From assembly GCA_030762935.1 (NCBI GenBank), contig CM060899.1:17653001-17717000 (forward strand): a stretch of DNA of 64,000 nucleotides. The letters are read 5' to 3'. Made by a program: the position numbers and the translations under genes. Below the pieces are notes generated by a model. The model was given only the letters and a program-made list of their open reading frames with translations, made no database searches and had not been told where the DNA came from. This document shows positions 44,201 to 56,502 of this stretch, piece after piece. Source of the DNA: Hymenopus coronatus. Taxonomy: Eukaryota > Arthropoda > Insecta > Mantodea > Hymenopodidae. Numbering within the stretch: position 1 is the stretch's first letter; every line of letters starts with the position of its first letter.

Positions 44201-44619
44201 ACAAAAACTTCTTGAAGCCTGTACTCCTTAAAATACAAAGAAAATATTCTAACTTCCTTAACTGTTTTCATAAAAAAATTGTTTACTCCTTGAAAAAAAA
44301 AATATAGACTTTTCCAAGGGATTTAAAACCGGAGAAATTATAGAGTATTAGCCAAAAGAAAAAAATTAGAGTATCAAAAGAAGACGTCTGCTTATGGTGG
44401 CTATAAGGCTTACGTAAATATTTAACGAATCACAACCATTATACAACACAATATAACAATATATATATAAATAAATAAATATATATATATATATATATAT
44501 AGTGCAAAATAAGTGAATATATGGCTTCAGTTTGCATGCAGAATAATTTTAAATTCATGGGAATTTTATATCATTTAATAGAACTTTTTATGTGGAATGC
44601 ATTACTACCTCTCCTTAAT
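44201..44619. other. AT-rich spacer with TA/TAAA microsatellite
   Basis: It holds 'tatatataaataaataaat' then (AT)10 or so at 44458-44501. Nothing else recognised. Confidence 0.6.
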
Positions 44620-45440
44620 ATGTATTTATTTATCCTGATAAAAGACAAGACCATAAGGCCTTCTCTCCCCCTCTAAATGTAATACAGCAATAATACAATG
44701 AATAAAGAACAAAAATACCATTCTATACAACGTAATAAAACAAATATAAAAAGGCACAAGTGCACTGAAATAAGCAACATTATTTTAAGTGGAATGTTCA
44801 TTAAGTTTGAAACACATATTAGTCATATTTACAATTGAAATGCATATTGTCAGCACATACGATATTAATAGCAATAAATGAAAGTAGTAACGTATTTATC
44901 ATATTAACACAGCAGTAGATTAGGTTTGGTTACAAATGTATGCCCTAATGTTCTGCTTGAACAGTATAACGTTCCGGCAGTCCCTTACGTCTTCAGGGAG
45001 GGAATTCCAAAGACGAGCTAAATCTATTGTAAATGATGATGAATAGAAGGTTGTATGATGAGCAGGTATAGCAAGAAGGAAAGAGTGTCGTGAGCGAGTT
45101 TCTCCATTACGACAGTCAGAAGGATATTTGAAGCGACATTTAGATAGTTTGGAATGCGAGAACGAAGGAGTTGATAGAGAAATGATACAGAATGCAATTT
45201 TCTTCTATCCCTAAGCTGCAGCCATTTAAGTGTTTTGAGTGCAGGTGTAACATGATCAAATTGACGGAGATTGCGCACAAAGCGTACACACGCATTCTGA
45301 GCTCGTTGAACTCTTAGAACTAAATTTTCTGTTGGGTTAGTAAAAGAGAGTCACAATATTCAAAATGGGGCATCACAAGCGTTAATATGTTCTTAATTGA
45401 AGTCGCTAGAAAGTCATTCATATGTTTTAAAGGATAGAAT
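44620..45440 (-). pseudogene. LINE 3' end: C-terminal part of a reverse transcriptase
   Basis: On the minus strand the frame reads MPHFEYCDSLL, then RVQRAQNACVRFVRNLRQFDH, then LKTLKWLQLRDRRKLHSVSF, then a frameshift and DLARLWNSLPEDVRDCRNVI with FKQNIRAYI before the stop near 44935. These are the closing motifs found after the RT domain in CR1-, Jockey- and related-clade LINEs (the P-HFDYCD block and the LWNSLP..VR...F...L block). About 300 bp of AT-rich 3' untranslated sequence follow. It is 5'-truncated near 45440, just before an H copy. Clade not resolved. Confidence 0.85.
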
Positions 45441-45467
45441 ATTGAATACATACGTACTTTTACCTTT

Positions 45468-46230
45468 ACTTTCTCTATTGTATTCCACCCACAAATTCAT
45501 TACCGAGATTTCACCGGAAATACATGTTTTAAGACCCCCTTAATAAAGAAAAGTGTGCGTGTGTATCTGTGAACAACATAGCTCAAAAACAAAAATACGG
45601 TTAAAAACCACACTTGGTATCTTCCAAGGATGCGACACAAAAATGTTTCAAGAACATCCCCCCCCCCCCAACTCCCCTTTACATGGAACTTTCTTCAAAC
45701 ATTTTGATTTTCTTAAAAGTGGCTTTAAAGATATTTATCTAAAAATTAAAATGTATATTTTGAATTTTCTGGGAATAGCCTCTGAAGACTACTTTATTCT
45801 AGATGAATTTTACGGAATTTTGTATAACTGCTAAACCGTAAAAGACAGACAAAAACTTACTTAACAGAAAATGTAGAACATGTAAAACACACAATATATG
45901 TTATGTACATTTTTTCTGAGTTGATTGTTTTTGAGATATTTCTTGTTTTTTGTTTCAACTTTAAAGATAATAGCCCTCTCATACAGGAATTTGTCAACTC
46001 CTGTCCTTACTAACAAAGGAACTTCAGTCACATAGCAACCAGCTTTTGGCTTTCACTTTAACCTATGGTACTCCCTTTTTTCGCTTCTACTCACAAGGAA
46101 GCAAGTAATAAGACTATTTCTGCTAATTTTTTCTCAATTAGTATTAAGTAAATTGAAGAATAAGTATTTTAACTTTAATTGGTTGCAGAGACATAGAGAA
46201 AGTCACGTGAATGGAGTACATCAGATTTTT
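45468..46230 (-). mobile_element. Element H lacking its hairpin
   Basis: The R end ACTTTCTCTATTGTATTCCA jumps straight from the terminal repeat to the block beyond the hairpin. The body has a 60-bp deletion ('ggctttaaagatatttatc'). The L end is 'gagtacatcagatttttt'. Confidence 0.85.
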
Positions 46231-46269
46231 TATCATATGTTTATGTGAAACTATTTCGTTTTTTCGATG

Positions 46270-46735
46270 TTAGGAATGCATCTCCAAATGTTGTAAAAGT
46301 ATTTTTGGATCATTCTGAATTGGGATATGTGAACACATTAAGCTAACATCGCTTGCTCGATTATTCAATATTTGTTTTAAAGGAGTGAGGTGAGATAGAG
46401 CTCAAGTAATGTGTATTACATGCTGCTTTAGGAATCAATTACCAAATATTGTAAAAGTATTTTTGGATCACCCTGTATTGGGATACGTGAACACATTAAG
46501 CTAACATCGCTTGCTCGATTATTCAATGTTTGTTTTAAAGGAGGGCAGAGTGAGGTGAGATAGATCTCAAGTAATGTGTATTACATGCTGCTTTAGGAAT
46601 CAATTACCAAATGTTGTAAAAGTATTTTTGGATCACCCTGTATTGGGATACGTGAACACATTAAGCTAACATCGCTTGCTCGATTATTCAATGTTTGTTT
46701 TAAAGGAGTGAGGTGAGATACATCTCAAGTAATGC
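46270..46735. repeat. Tandem repeat, three units of 158-165 bp
   Basis: The unit begins 'ttaggaatcaattaccaaat', continues 'gtaaaagtatttttggatca', 'cattaagctaacatcgcttg' and 'gtgaggtgagatagatctca'. Steps are 158 then 165 bp. The second unit has a GGCAGAG insertion. The first unit is more diverged than the other two, and the third is incomplete. Confidence 0.9.
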
Positions 46736-47247
46736 TGGTGTTACTCACTCTAACAAGACCAGTGCAAGGAACCCTACTTTCCCATCCGTTATCACGCAGC
46801 TAGCCACATGAAAAGCCAGAGTGGTAAACAAAGGAAATCACGCCCCGGCTGGGCCCTTAATTGTGGTCGGCGCGGGCTGAGTTATGGGCTACGACCTTCC
46901 TCACCCCTTTTGTACTTCCCCATTCCCCACTTGTTCCCCTATCCACTGAATTAAATTTTGGCTTTAAAAACTGGAGCGTTTACCACCAACACCTAAAACA
47001 TGACCCCCCCCCCCGGCTATGAGGTGTTTGTGGCCAGTTGCTTCAATATCATCCCCATGTAGTGGTCGCTTAATAAAGACACACACGACCTCTAGCTCCA
47101 TAAAATGTAAACAGCTGTGAGATACTCAAATGACAATAAAATTGTATCCTGTTCATTCGTAACCTCCAAAAAGTTAAATGCCACTGCATCCAGGACATTA
47201 AATTCTACACCGCTTACCATATTGCAAATCACAATGTATGTAAAACA
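46736..47247. other. Spacer, GC-richer, no gene recognised
   Basis: Contains 'cccggctgggcccttaattg' with 'gtcggcgcgggctgag' (46845-46880) and a C11 run (46995-47005). No family recognised. Confidence 0.4.
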
Positions 47248-48441
47248 TCTGACGTGCTCCATTCACACAACTTTCTCTACATCTCTGCAACAAATCATTC
47301 TTAAAAAAAAACTTATACTTCTATTTACTTCAAGCTAATCAGAAAAAAATAGCAGAAATAGTCTTACAACTTGCTTCCTTGTAAGTATAAGCGAAATAAG
47401 AGAGTACCATAGGTTAAAGTTATAGTCAAAAGCTGATTGCTATGTCACTGATGTTCCTTTGTCTGTATGGACAGCAGTTGACAAATTTCTGTATAAGAAA
47501 AGTAAAGTTTTTCAAAGCAGAAACCAAAAGCAAGGAAATGTCTCAAAAACCGTGAACTCCACGAAAAAAATGTATATAACATAAATTGTGTGTTTTAACG
47601 TGCTCTACATTTTTCGTGCAGTAAGTTATGGTCTATCTCTTACGGTTTAGCACTTATTCAAAATTCCGTAAAATTCATCCAGAATAAAGTACTCTTCAGA
47701 GGCTATTCCCAGAAAATTCAAGATATACATTTTATTTATCAGGTAAATAACTCAAAAACGAAAAGTCGGTAAAATATCAAACTTGGTATTTAAGTTTAGT
47801 ATCTTCCAGGGATGCGACACGAAGATTTTGAGAAAAATCCCCCCAACCCCCAACTATCCTTTACATGGAACTTTTTTCGAAAATTTTGATTTTCTCAAAA
47901 ATGGCTCTAACGATTTTGATTAAAATTTCGGATATTAAACATAGTTACCTGACAAATGAAATGTATATCTTGAATTTTCTGGGAATAGCCTCTGAAGAGT
48001 AGTTTATTCTGGATCAATTTTACTAAATTCTGAATGACTGCTAAACCGTAAGAGATGGACAAAAAGTTACTTCACAAAAAATGTATAGCACTTTAAAACA
48101 CACAATTTATGCTATATACATTTTTTTCGTGGAGTTCGTCGTTTTTGTGACATTCCTTATTTTTGGTTTCTGCTATGAAACACTTGTACATTTCTCATAC
48201 AGGAATTTGTCAACTGCTGTTCATACAAACAAAGGAACTTCAGTGACATAGCAACCAGCTTTTGATTATCACTTTAACCTATGGTACTCCCTTATTTCAC
48301 CTGTACTTACAAGGAAGCAAGTAACATGGCTATTTCTGCTAATGTTTTACTGATTAGCATGAAGTTAATAGAAGTATAAGCTTTTTAAGAATAATTTGTT
48401 GCAGGGATATAGAGAAAGCATGTGAATGGTACACATCAGTT
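47248..48441. mobile_element. H palindrome: two L halves facing outward
   Basis: The segment 47248-47748 is an L half on the plus strand (TCTGACGTGCTCCATTCACA to 'tttatttatcaggtaaata'). From 47749 ('actcaaaaacgaaaagtcgg') to 48441 the sequence is the minus strand, running from just beyond the microsatellite to the L end. The product has two L ends and no R end. The two L halves are inverted repeats of each other, with roughly 200 bp of unique centre. Confidence 0.85.
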
Positions 48442-48738
48442 TTTTTTAGATAAAGGGGACTCTAAAACTTATATTTTCATTGAAATCTCGGTATCGAATT
48501 TTTGGGTGGAGTGCAATACGTTCTCTATACACTATGTACATAGTGCGTATAGAGAAAGTAGCTGGCAGAAATAACCTTGTAACTTGCTTCCTTGTAAGCA
48601 GAAGAGAATTAAGGGAGTAACATGGGTTAAAGGGATAGTCAAAAGCTGGTTGCTATGTGACTGAAGTTCCTTTGTTGACAAATTCCGTAGGAGGAAACGT
48701 ATACGTTTTTAAAAGCTGAAACCAAAAACAAGGAATAT
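48442..48738 (+). mobile_element. Element H, R tip followed by an L-side internal piece
   Basis: The segment 48442-48560 ends 'gtgcgtatagagaaagta'. From 48561 to 48738 is L-side body ('gctggcagaaataaccttgt' to 'aaaaacaaggaatat') with no L terminus. Confidence 0.75.
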
Positions 48739-49249
48739 GTATGTAGGATGGTACATTGAACTGAAGGGGTGAGGTTACACTGTCCGACGGTGGACTGACA
48801 AAGAAAACAGAAACAATTCTGCACTAGGCATGGAACATTCGCGGAGCTAAGACGTGATAGCTGAGTCCGCGGTAGAAATGAACGTGCTAAATGTTATTTG
48901 AAGCACCAGAAGACAGTTAAAAGTAATGAGGAATGATAGATGCGGTCAGTGAAGCGTAACTTAAGAGTAGAACATTTAGAAGGAATGCGTGTATGTTCGA
49001 TGGCAGTAAAGGCCGAACTAAATGAATGAGTTCAGTAATAATATGGAACTCGAAGAAAATCACTTGTGTCTAAGCACGCCTGAGAAAGATTCCATGCCAA
49101 TAAAATCCTTAACAGGGCACCCACATCTCCACACCATTACTTAATAGCTAAAACCTGCACCTGGGATGCGAACCGCAACCCCTTTACCGCCGAGGAGTCT
49201 AGCCATACTCCACCAAAAGCGTATTTCCAGTCGTGAAATATGCTAATAA
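48739..49249 (-). other. Unassigned sequence with a tRNA-like SINE remnant
   Basis: Near 49150-49220 the minus strand reads TAGACTCCTCGGCGGTAAAG and GCGGTTCGCATCCC, an A-/B-box pair at tRNA spacing. The rest (48740-49085) is not recognised. Confidence 0.45.
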
Positions 49250-49843
49250 ATAATATGATAATCGAGCAACATTAGCAAAAATAGTCTTATTATTTAAGTA
49301 GAAGCGAAATGTTAAAATGATCTCAAGTTCCTTTATTTGTATGGACAGGAGTTAACAGATTCCTGTATGAGAAAATTATGTTTTTCAAAGCAGAAACGAA
49401 AAACCAAGAATATCTTAAAAATGATCAACTCCACGAAAAAATGTGTATGACATAAATTGTGTGTTTTATTGCGAGCTACATTTTCTGTGAGGTAAGTTTT
49501 TATCCATCTCTTACGATTTAGCAGTTATGCACAATTCTGTAAAATTCATCCAGAATAAAGTAGTCTTCAGAGGTTATTCCCAGAAAATTCAAAATATACA
49601 TTTTATTTGTCAGGTAAATATCTTTAAGATTTGACATTTTATTCAAAATCCTTAGAGCCATTTTTAAGAAAATCAACATTTTAGAAATTTTTTCCATGTG
49701 AAGGGTAGTTTGGGGTGGGGTGATTTTCTTGAAAACCTTCCAGTCGCATCCTTGGAAGATACCAAACTTAAATACCAAGTTTGGGCTTTAACGATCCTTT
49801 CGTTTTTGCGCTATGCTGCCCCCCCCCCCCCACACACACACAC
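49250..49843 (+). mobile_element. Element H without L or R termini
   Basis: 'aaataatatgataatcgag' through the body to the C11/(CA)7 microsatellite at 49818-49843, where it stops. Confidence 0.78.
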
Positions 49844-51778
49844 AAAATGTTACCAAATGAGTACAGATTATGCCTGTGGTGGTAGAGAATATCCGTACAA
49901 GTATTTTAACACAGTAACCCCTGGGTCGGAAATACATTGTTATGGAACTACAAAGTAAAAACATGGCAAATTGTTGGGTACACATTGTTGTTTATTTATG
50001 TTAAATGAATTTCAAGAAAATTGGAAGGTATTACAAGTTATTCTTCAGTAATTGTTGGAGACAGTAAGAGACTCCTGTGAAAACAAAAGCAGAGCTTGTA
50101 GCAAAAATTTGGCAGCGGTTGCGGAAATCAGGGAGCATCCGGATTATGCTTCTTAAAGAGTTCATCAGTTTGAGGTGAGACGCGCAGAGTTGTGCATCCA
50201 GGTCTATGGTCGTTATTTCTAACAATTTCGGTAACACACTGTATGTGTGTATATGTTGACGCAGGATTCAATGATAAGTAAATCAAGTCAACAGAAAATG
50301 GGACAATACTGTCCTAAAAGAATGGTTGTTTCGCAATTTAAGCCAAAAGTAATATGTATACAAATTTCTGCGTGACGTCATCGCCTCACGATACGCACGA
50401 ATATAGCCTTAAATGGCGTGCTTGTACAAAAATAACGTAGCCAAAGCTATAAAACAAATACAACACATTGTATTGTACAATTTATAGATAAGAAATGGTA
50501 GTTAGAAAAGCATATTTATTATAAAACATAATTAGAAACTGTAATATGAGAGAAGAAGAAGAATCACAACAATTAACGAGATACCGGATGCTCTAAATTG
50601 TTTATACCGGCAACAAAACTTAGGAACAAAGGTTAAATAAACATGTATTTAAGAAATGTTAACTGTTTTAAAGGGTATTGTAATGTAATTTACACAAATG
50701 CATTGATTTTAAATTAATAGGAATGTATAAAATGTATTATAAATTTGTATTTCACGAAATGTAGAATGGAAAATCTGCCGTTCTCATGGAGACGGACAGA
50801 TTACAATATATAAAACATTGATATTCAGCTATTGTATATAGGTGAAACTTTTAATAAGTTTCCGGGACGCAGTCATTGAGATAGACGCCAGGGATAAGGA
50901 CGTAAAGAGATAATCTCGCCAATCGAGACCTCTTATGTAAATCCTAGCAGTGTATTATTTATCAAGAAGAGCTTGATTCTAAGTACACATTATATTGCAT
51001 ATATGTGGCACAGTTTTGTAAAATGAGAATTCTGTTTTAATAGCGTGCCTTAATGCATCACATTGTTCGAAAAGTTAACAATAAAAAGTTCATATATATC
51101 AAGAAATCTTTTAAATTAATTTTATTTATTATCACATCCTACCGTCCAAGCATGGAGGTTAAGATTTTCGTACTCACCGACTGCAGCTAGCTGAATACAT
51201 AGAAAACGTGTCTGCTGTGCCCAATAAGTAATTCACTGCCGACAGTAACCTAAACTGCTTTAACAATTAAGTCTGGCGCAACCAGCTAATTACAGTGTCG
51301 CCAACAGCAGGAGTTACCAACTTCTTATACAGCGGCAAATTCAAACCCGTAAAAAGGTTTAAAATACCTCAACGCAGCAAGCAGCAACCCTGAGAACCAC
51401 TTCCCATACAACCTATACAGCATCCGGAGCATCCACCATCCATCCAACCAATCCTTCCTTTCGAAATCTGTCCCAATGTATAAATATATAACTAAAAATT
51501 TTATGTGAGAAAAACAAGTGTTAAAATTATAGAACTATTCTTTCACTGGTTGTCCAAGACTTTTGATTAACAAAGAGAGAGAGGGAGAGAGAGAGAGAGT
51601 CTAAGGTAATCATCAGATTTCCCTGTCAATTATGACAAGTCTGCCACTGTTTCAAGTATCTGGAATGTTTAAATTACAAATTTCTATGCAGAGAATTCAT
51701 ACAATCAGTAGAAAATGAAATACCATAGTTCCAATAACGATTTCAGATCAATATGACTTCTCAATCCCGACTCCCAGG
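49844..51778. other. Longest H-free stretch (1.9 kb); no gene recognised
   Basis: Mostly AT-rich, apparently low-copy sequence. A 68-codon minus frame (50031-50237) ends at a 'ggtaacacactgta' border that looks like a DNA transposon end, but no partner end is found. A (GA)n tract lies at 51576-51600. Absence of H here may mean younger or non-repeat DNA. Confidence 0.45.
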
Positions 51779-51955
51779 TTAGATCCCAAGCGACCGCATG
51801 TGAGATTTGTGGTGGACAAAGCGACGCATGGGTGCGTTTTCTCCGGGTCCTCCTCTCTCATTCCACCGGGGCTCCATCGTCATGTATCATCAGTGTCATC
51901 GCCTGCTGTGCCAGAGCAGTAAAAGCGGGCGTTAAACACTACAAAAAAAAAATCC
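51779..51955 (+). mobile_element. SINE D, copy 3, head truncated
   Basis: It starts inside the B box ('tagatcccaagcgaccgcatg') and matches copy 1 (30700-30890) through 'gtggacaaagcgacgc' and 'tatcatcagtgtcatcgcctg' to an A run. The tRNA part is missing. Confidence 0.83.
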
Positions 51956-51959
51956 CTAC

Positions 51960-52090
51960 GCCGTGGTATGGGAGTAGCGCATGTACTTCACAATCAAGAG
52001 GTCCCAATTTCAAATCATTTTTGGGGTTTGTTACCTGGACAATGTTTTACCCTAGATTTTCCTCATCCTGAGAAGAGAGTATCAAGGTGT
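51960..52090 (+). mobile_element. Possible second tRNA-like head
   Basis: 'ggtatgggagtagcgcatgt' and 'tcaagaggtcccaatttcaaa' resemble A- and B-box regions with a mutated B box. It directly follows SINE D's A run. Weak. Confidence 0.4.
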
Positions 52091-52122
52091 TGTATTGCTC
52101 CACGTTTTTGGACCCCCTGAAT

Positions 52123-52158
<36 letters not shown>

Positions 52159-52838
52159 CATTTTGAGAAAAAGGTCTGTGTATGTGTTCGTGGTCTGTGA
52201 ACACGATAACTCAAAAACGAAAAGGCGGTATAATACCAAACTTGGTATATAAGTTAAGATTTTGAGGAAAATCCCCCCACTCCAAACTACCCATTACATG
52301 AAAAAAAAAATCGAAAAATTTGTTTTTCTCAAAATGGCTCTAACGACTTTGCTTAAAATACTATATATTAAACATATTTATATAGTAAATAAGATGTATA
52401 TCTTGAATATTCTGGGAATAGCCTCTAGAGACCTTTATTCTGAATGAATTTGACTGAATTTTGCGTAACTGGTAAACCGCCAGAGATGGATAAAAACTTA
52501 CCAAACAAAAAGTGTAGACCTCGTTAAAACACACGTTTTATGTCATATACATTTGTTTTCGTGGAACTCGCCATGTCTGAGATATTCCTTGTTATTTGTT
52601 TCATATTTAAAATACTTAAAACTTTTCTCACACGGAAAGTTGTAAACTCTTGGCCCTGCATAGAAACGGATTTCAACCACATGGCAACCAGGTTATCATT
52701 TTAACTTATTTTCCTTCTACTTACAAGGAAGTAAATAATTACGAAAATTTCTGCTAATGTTTATCTCGATTATCATAAAGTAGATAGAAGAATAAGATTT
52801 TTACCAATAATTTATTACAGAAATGTAGAGAAAATTTT
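52091..52838 (-). mobile_element. Element H, hairpin missing, A-run expanded
   Basis: It starts beyond the hairpin ('gtattgctccacg'). The usual A8 run has grown to about 31 A (52127-52157). The L end is degraded ('gtagagaaaattttc'). Confidence 0.8.
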
Positions 52839-53237
52839 CATACAAACTGCAAAAGATAAAAAAAATATCGTTATATACAATTCTCTATTTATTATAACCG
52901 TTATGGTTAAAGAATGTCAAACTAAAAAAAAAAAAATAACAAAACATTTTAACTGCATTGGGATATAAAACAAGTAACTTTCGCAAAGGAATAATAAATC
53001 ATAAACATGTCACAAAATGCATCAAAATGTTTATTTTTTGAACTATAGAAGTTATTTAAATATTCGACAACATTGCATTTATAATGCTGTACCACTTTTT
53101 AATTAACGCGAATTACTCGCCCAATCCAAAAGAGAGTTACTAACAGTTTATCGGATTGATAATTTCACATTCTCTTTGAATTCATAATCTCTCTCAAATA
53201 ATCATCTGTGACAGTTTTCGCTAATCAACTGTTTGCT
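52839..53237. other. AT-rich spacer
   Basis: About 400 bp; nothing recognised. Confidence 0.45.
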
Positions 53238-53362
53238 AGAAACATTCACATTACATTCTCTAACCTTCACACAAGCAAACGTGCCTTACAAAACATTATT
53301 TCATCTACGTCATGCTAATCCAGAAAACAACATTGACAGAAATGCTCCTTGTAAGTAGAATG
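53238..53362 (+). mobile_element. Element H, diverged L-end piece
   Basis: 'aaacattcacattacattctc' to 'gctccttgtaagtagaatgg'. Confidence 0.6.
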
Positions 53363-53369
53363 GAAAAGC

Positions 53370-54231
53370 TCTGACGTGTTCCATTCACATGACTTTCTCT
53401 ACATTGCTGTAACAAATTATTGTTAAAAAGCATATTCTTCTATCTACTTTATGATAATCTAGATAAACATTAGCAGAAATTGTCTTAATTACTTGCTTCC
53501 TTGTAAGTAGAAGTGAAATAGGGGAGTATCATAGGTTAAAGTAACAGTCAAAAGCTGGTTGCTCTGTGACAAGTTCCCTTGTTTATATGGACAGGAGTTG
53601 ACAAATTCCTATATGAGAAAAGTAAAACTGTTCATATCTGAAACTAAAAACAATGAATGTCTCAAAAACGATCAACTCCACGAAAGAAATATGTATAACA
53701 TAAATTGTGAGTTTTAACGTGCTCTACATTTCTTATGTAGTAAGTTTTTATCTAAGTCTTACGGTTTAGCAGTTATGCAAAATTCCGTAAAATTCATCCA
53801 GAATAAAGTGGTCTTCAGAAGCTATTCCCAGAAAATTCAAGATATACATTTTATTTGCCAGGTAAATATCTTTAATATATGATATTTTAATCAAAATCGT
53901 TACAGCGATTTTTAAGAGAATCAAAATGTTCGAAATTTTTTCCATGTAAAGGGTAGTTTGGGGTGGTCGTGTCGCATCCTTGGACAATACTAAACTTAAT
54001 CACCAAGTTTGGTATTTAACGGTCTTTTCGTTTTTGAGCTATGTTGCCCATAGACACACACACACACGGACAGACAGGCAAACTCACACACGGACATTTT
54101 TCTAAAAATGCTTTTTTGGATTCAGGAAGTCTCAAAACATGTATTTCCGGTGAAATCTCGGTATCGAATTTTTGGGTGCATTACAATACCTTCTCTAAAC
54201 ACTATGTACGTAGTGCATATACAGAAAGTAA
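53370..54231 (+). mobile_element. Element H, full length
   Basis: TCTGACGTGTTCCATTCACA to 'tagtgcatatacagaaagta', about 862 bp, with CA at 54055-54067 and an extra 'gacagacaggcaaactc' in the microsatellite. It is followed directly by another H in the same orientation. Confidence 0.92.
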
Positions 54232-54235
54232 AAAA

Positions 54236-54868
54236 TCTGATGTGTTCCATTCACATGACTTTCTCTACATCTCTGCAACAAATTATTGCTAAAAAGCTTA
54301 CGCTAATATTTACTTCATCCAACCGAGAAAATAATAGCAGAAATAGTTTTATTACTTGATTCCTTGTAAATAGAAGCGAAATAAGGGCATACCATAAGTT
54401 AAAGTGATAGTCAATAGCTGAAACCAGTACCAAAGAATATCTCGGAAACGGTTACCTCCACAACAAAAACGTAAAGGACATAAATTGTGTGTTTTGACGT
54501 GATGTACATTGTTTGTGTAGTGAGTTTTTTTCTATCTCTTACGGTTTAGCAGTTAAGCAAAATTCATCCGGAATAAAGAGCTCTTCAGAGGCTATTCCCC
54601 AAAAATTTGAGATATACATTTTATTTCGCAAATAAATAGTTTTAATATACGGGATTTTAATCAAAATCTTAGGGCCATTTTAAGAAAATCAGCATTTTCG
54701 AAATTTTTTCCACGTAAAGGGTAGTTTGTGGTACGGGGAATTTTTTGAAAATCTTCGTGTCGCATCCGTGGAAGATACTAAACCTAAATACCAAGTTTGG
54801 TATGTAACGGTCTTTTCGTTTTGGGGCTATGCTGTTCACAGACACACAGACAGACACAGGCACAGACA

Positions 54869-54914
<46 letters not shown>

Positions 54915-55055
54915 GCTGGTTTTAAAAATGTTTTTTTCGGACTCAGGGGACCCCAAAACGTATATTTCCGGTGAAATCTCGGTATCGAATTTTTGGATAC
55001 TTTACAATACCTTGTCTATCCCTATGTACATTGTACATATTAGGCTAGAGAAAGT
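54236..55055 (+). mobile_element. Element H, longest CA microsatellite
   Basis: TCTGATGTGTTCCATTCACA to 'taggctagagaaagtaaaa', with a deletion in the L half (after 'gtcaatagctg'). The R-side microsatellite is (CAGA)n followed by a CA run of about 20 repeats (54840-54911). The hairpin is the second type ('cctatgtacattgtacatat'). Confidence 0.9.
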
Positions 55056-55240
55056 AAAAAAACGGTCAGTTGTACAAGAAAAACGTGTACTATATTTTTT
55101 AAAGAGATCTGCATTTTTTTGTGTTTGAAGTTTTTGCCTATATCTTATGGTTTACCGTTATGCAAAATTCTGCAAAACTCGTCCAGAATAAAGAGAGGTC
55201 TTCGGAGGCTATTCCCAGAAAATTCAAAATATATGTTTTA
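55056..55240 (+). mobile_element. Element H, internal piece
   Basis: 'cggtcagttgtacaagaaaa' to 'cagaaaattcaaaatatatg'. Neither terminus present. Confidence 0.7.
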
Positions 55241-55769
55241 CCCGCTGCCCACCCCGGCTTCGCAAGGGTGGTGTACCTAATGAAAGGAACTCCTACAAAA
55301 TCTTTCGTTTACAGTACGACTATGCAACGAAATAAAATTACAATTAAATAATTTGACAACAAGGTACAATTTTCCTTCCGGAGAGAAAAAAATAGCGCCA
55401 ATAGTTTGCCGACTCTCGAGCATGCAACGTACAACATACGAAAAACACAATTCAAGGTATATTCACACTCTTCTAAGGATTGATTTTGGGATTTATTGTC
55501 ATTGCCGCGCTTAAATTCAAAATGAAAGTGGTATTCTTGGAATAAGTATATCCTCGCCTTGGAACTTTACTATGTTATAGTAATTTAAATCAATCTTTTC
55601 ATATTCTTTTAACATTGAGTTTTGTTCCGCCTTATAATCTCGGCTGATTGATATTGCGTAGTATAATTATCACTGAGTCAAGCTTGAGCTGTAAATTGTG
55701 TGGCGAGAATCCTGGCAAATCCAATGAATTTAGTTAGATAATTGACGACTAGTTATCTTGCGTCATTGT
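55241..55769. other. Spacer with a short hairpin
   Basis: It opens with 'cccaccccggcttcgcaagg' then 'gtggtg', which can fold into a CCACCC/GGGTGG hairpin and resembles repeat ends common in invertebrates. The rest is unrecognised. Confidence 0.4.
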
Positions 55770-56250
55770 CTCCATAACCGGGTGCATTCCCTTAGCATTG
55801 AAGAAGAAAAATAGAGCAGGAGGTAATATGGCCATCTGGTGGCAAATAATAAGTACGTATTTTAGGTGTTCGTCGCCAGGAAAGCTTCTTTATTTTAAAC
55901 GATAGGAGTAAGGAAAAGACAGTTAATACATAAAAATGCATTTAATTTCACTGCTGCATTGTGTCATCTCAATGAACTGTTGCACTATCTTAACATTGGA
56001 TGGAGAGGAAAAATACTAATTTGACTATCTAGCGGCAAATAAATAAGTACTTATTCTATGTGTTAGTCGCCAGGAAAGCTTCTTTTCTGCTTTATTTTAA
56101 ACAATGGGAATAAGGAAAGGACAGTTAATATATGAAAATGTACGTATTTGAATTCCACTGCTGCATTGCGTCATTGTGTCGATAAGCTGGTGCGTTACAA
56201 TTGAATTGGGAGGGAAAAATGTAGCACTACTTCGACCACTTAACAAGCAA
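55770..56250. repeat. Tandem repeat, two to three units of about 190-200 bp
   Basis: The unit holds 'catctggtggcaaataa', 'gtcgccaggaaagcttcttt', 'ttattttaaac', 'gacagttaatacataaaaatg' and 'ccactgctgcattg'. Copies begin near 55770, 55962 and 56166, the last one partial. Divergence is moderate. Confidence 0.8.
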
Positions 56251-56502
56251 TAACCGTGCTACCATTGCCATCTGGTGTATATTAACCGGAGTGCGTTCGT
56301 TGGCACGGTTTTTATTCAAATTATGATATTTTAAATACTTTCCCTATTATGTTTAAACCTTTTCTTTTCCACAAACCTTGTCGTGATAATAAGGAACATA
56401 ACAAAAAAAGAATTGTTTAATTTGATGCAGTCGTTCGGAAGTGATACACGTACATACATTTCAGCGATTCATTTATATATATATATACATAGATTTGTGA
56501 TA
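56251..56502. other. AT-rich spacer
   Basis: Includes (AT)6 near 56475. Nothing else recognised. Confidence 0.4.

Noticed and set aside
50373..50382. TGACGTCA as a CRE regulatory site
   Set aside because: A single 8-bp palindrome in 64 kb with no gene nearby is not evidence of regulation.
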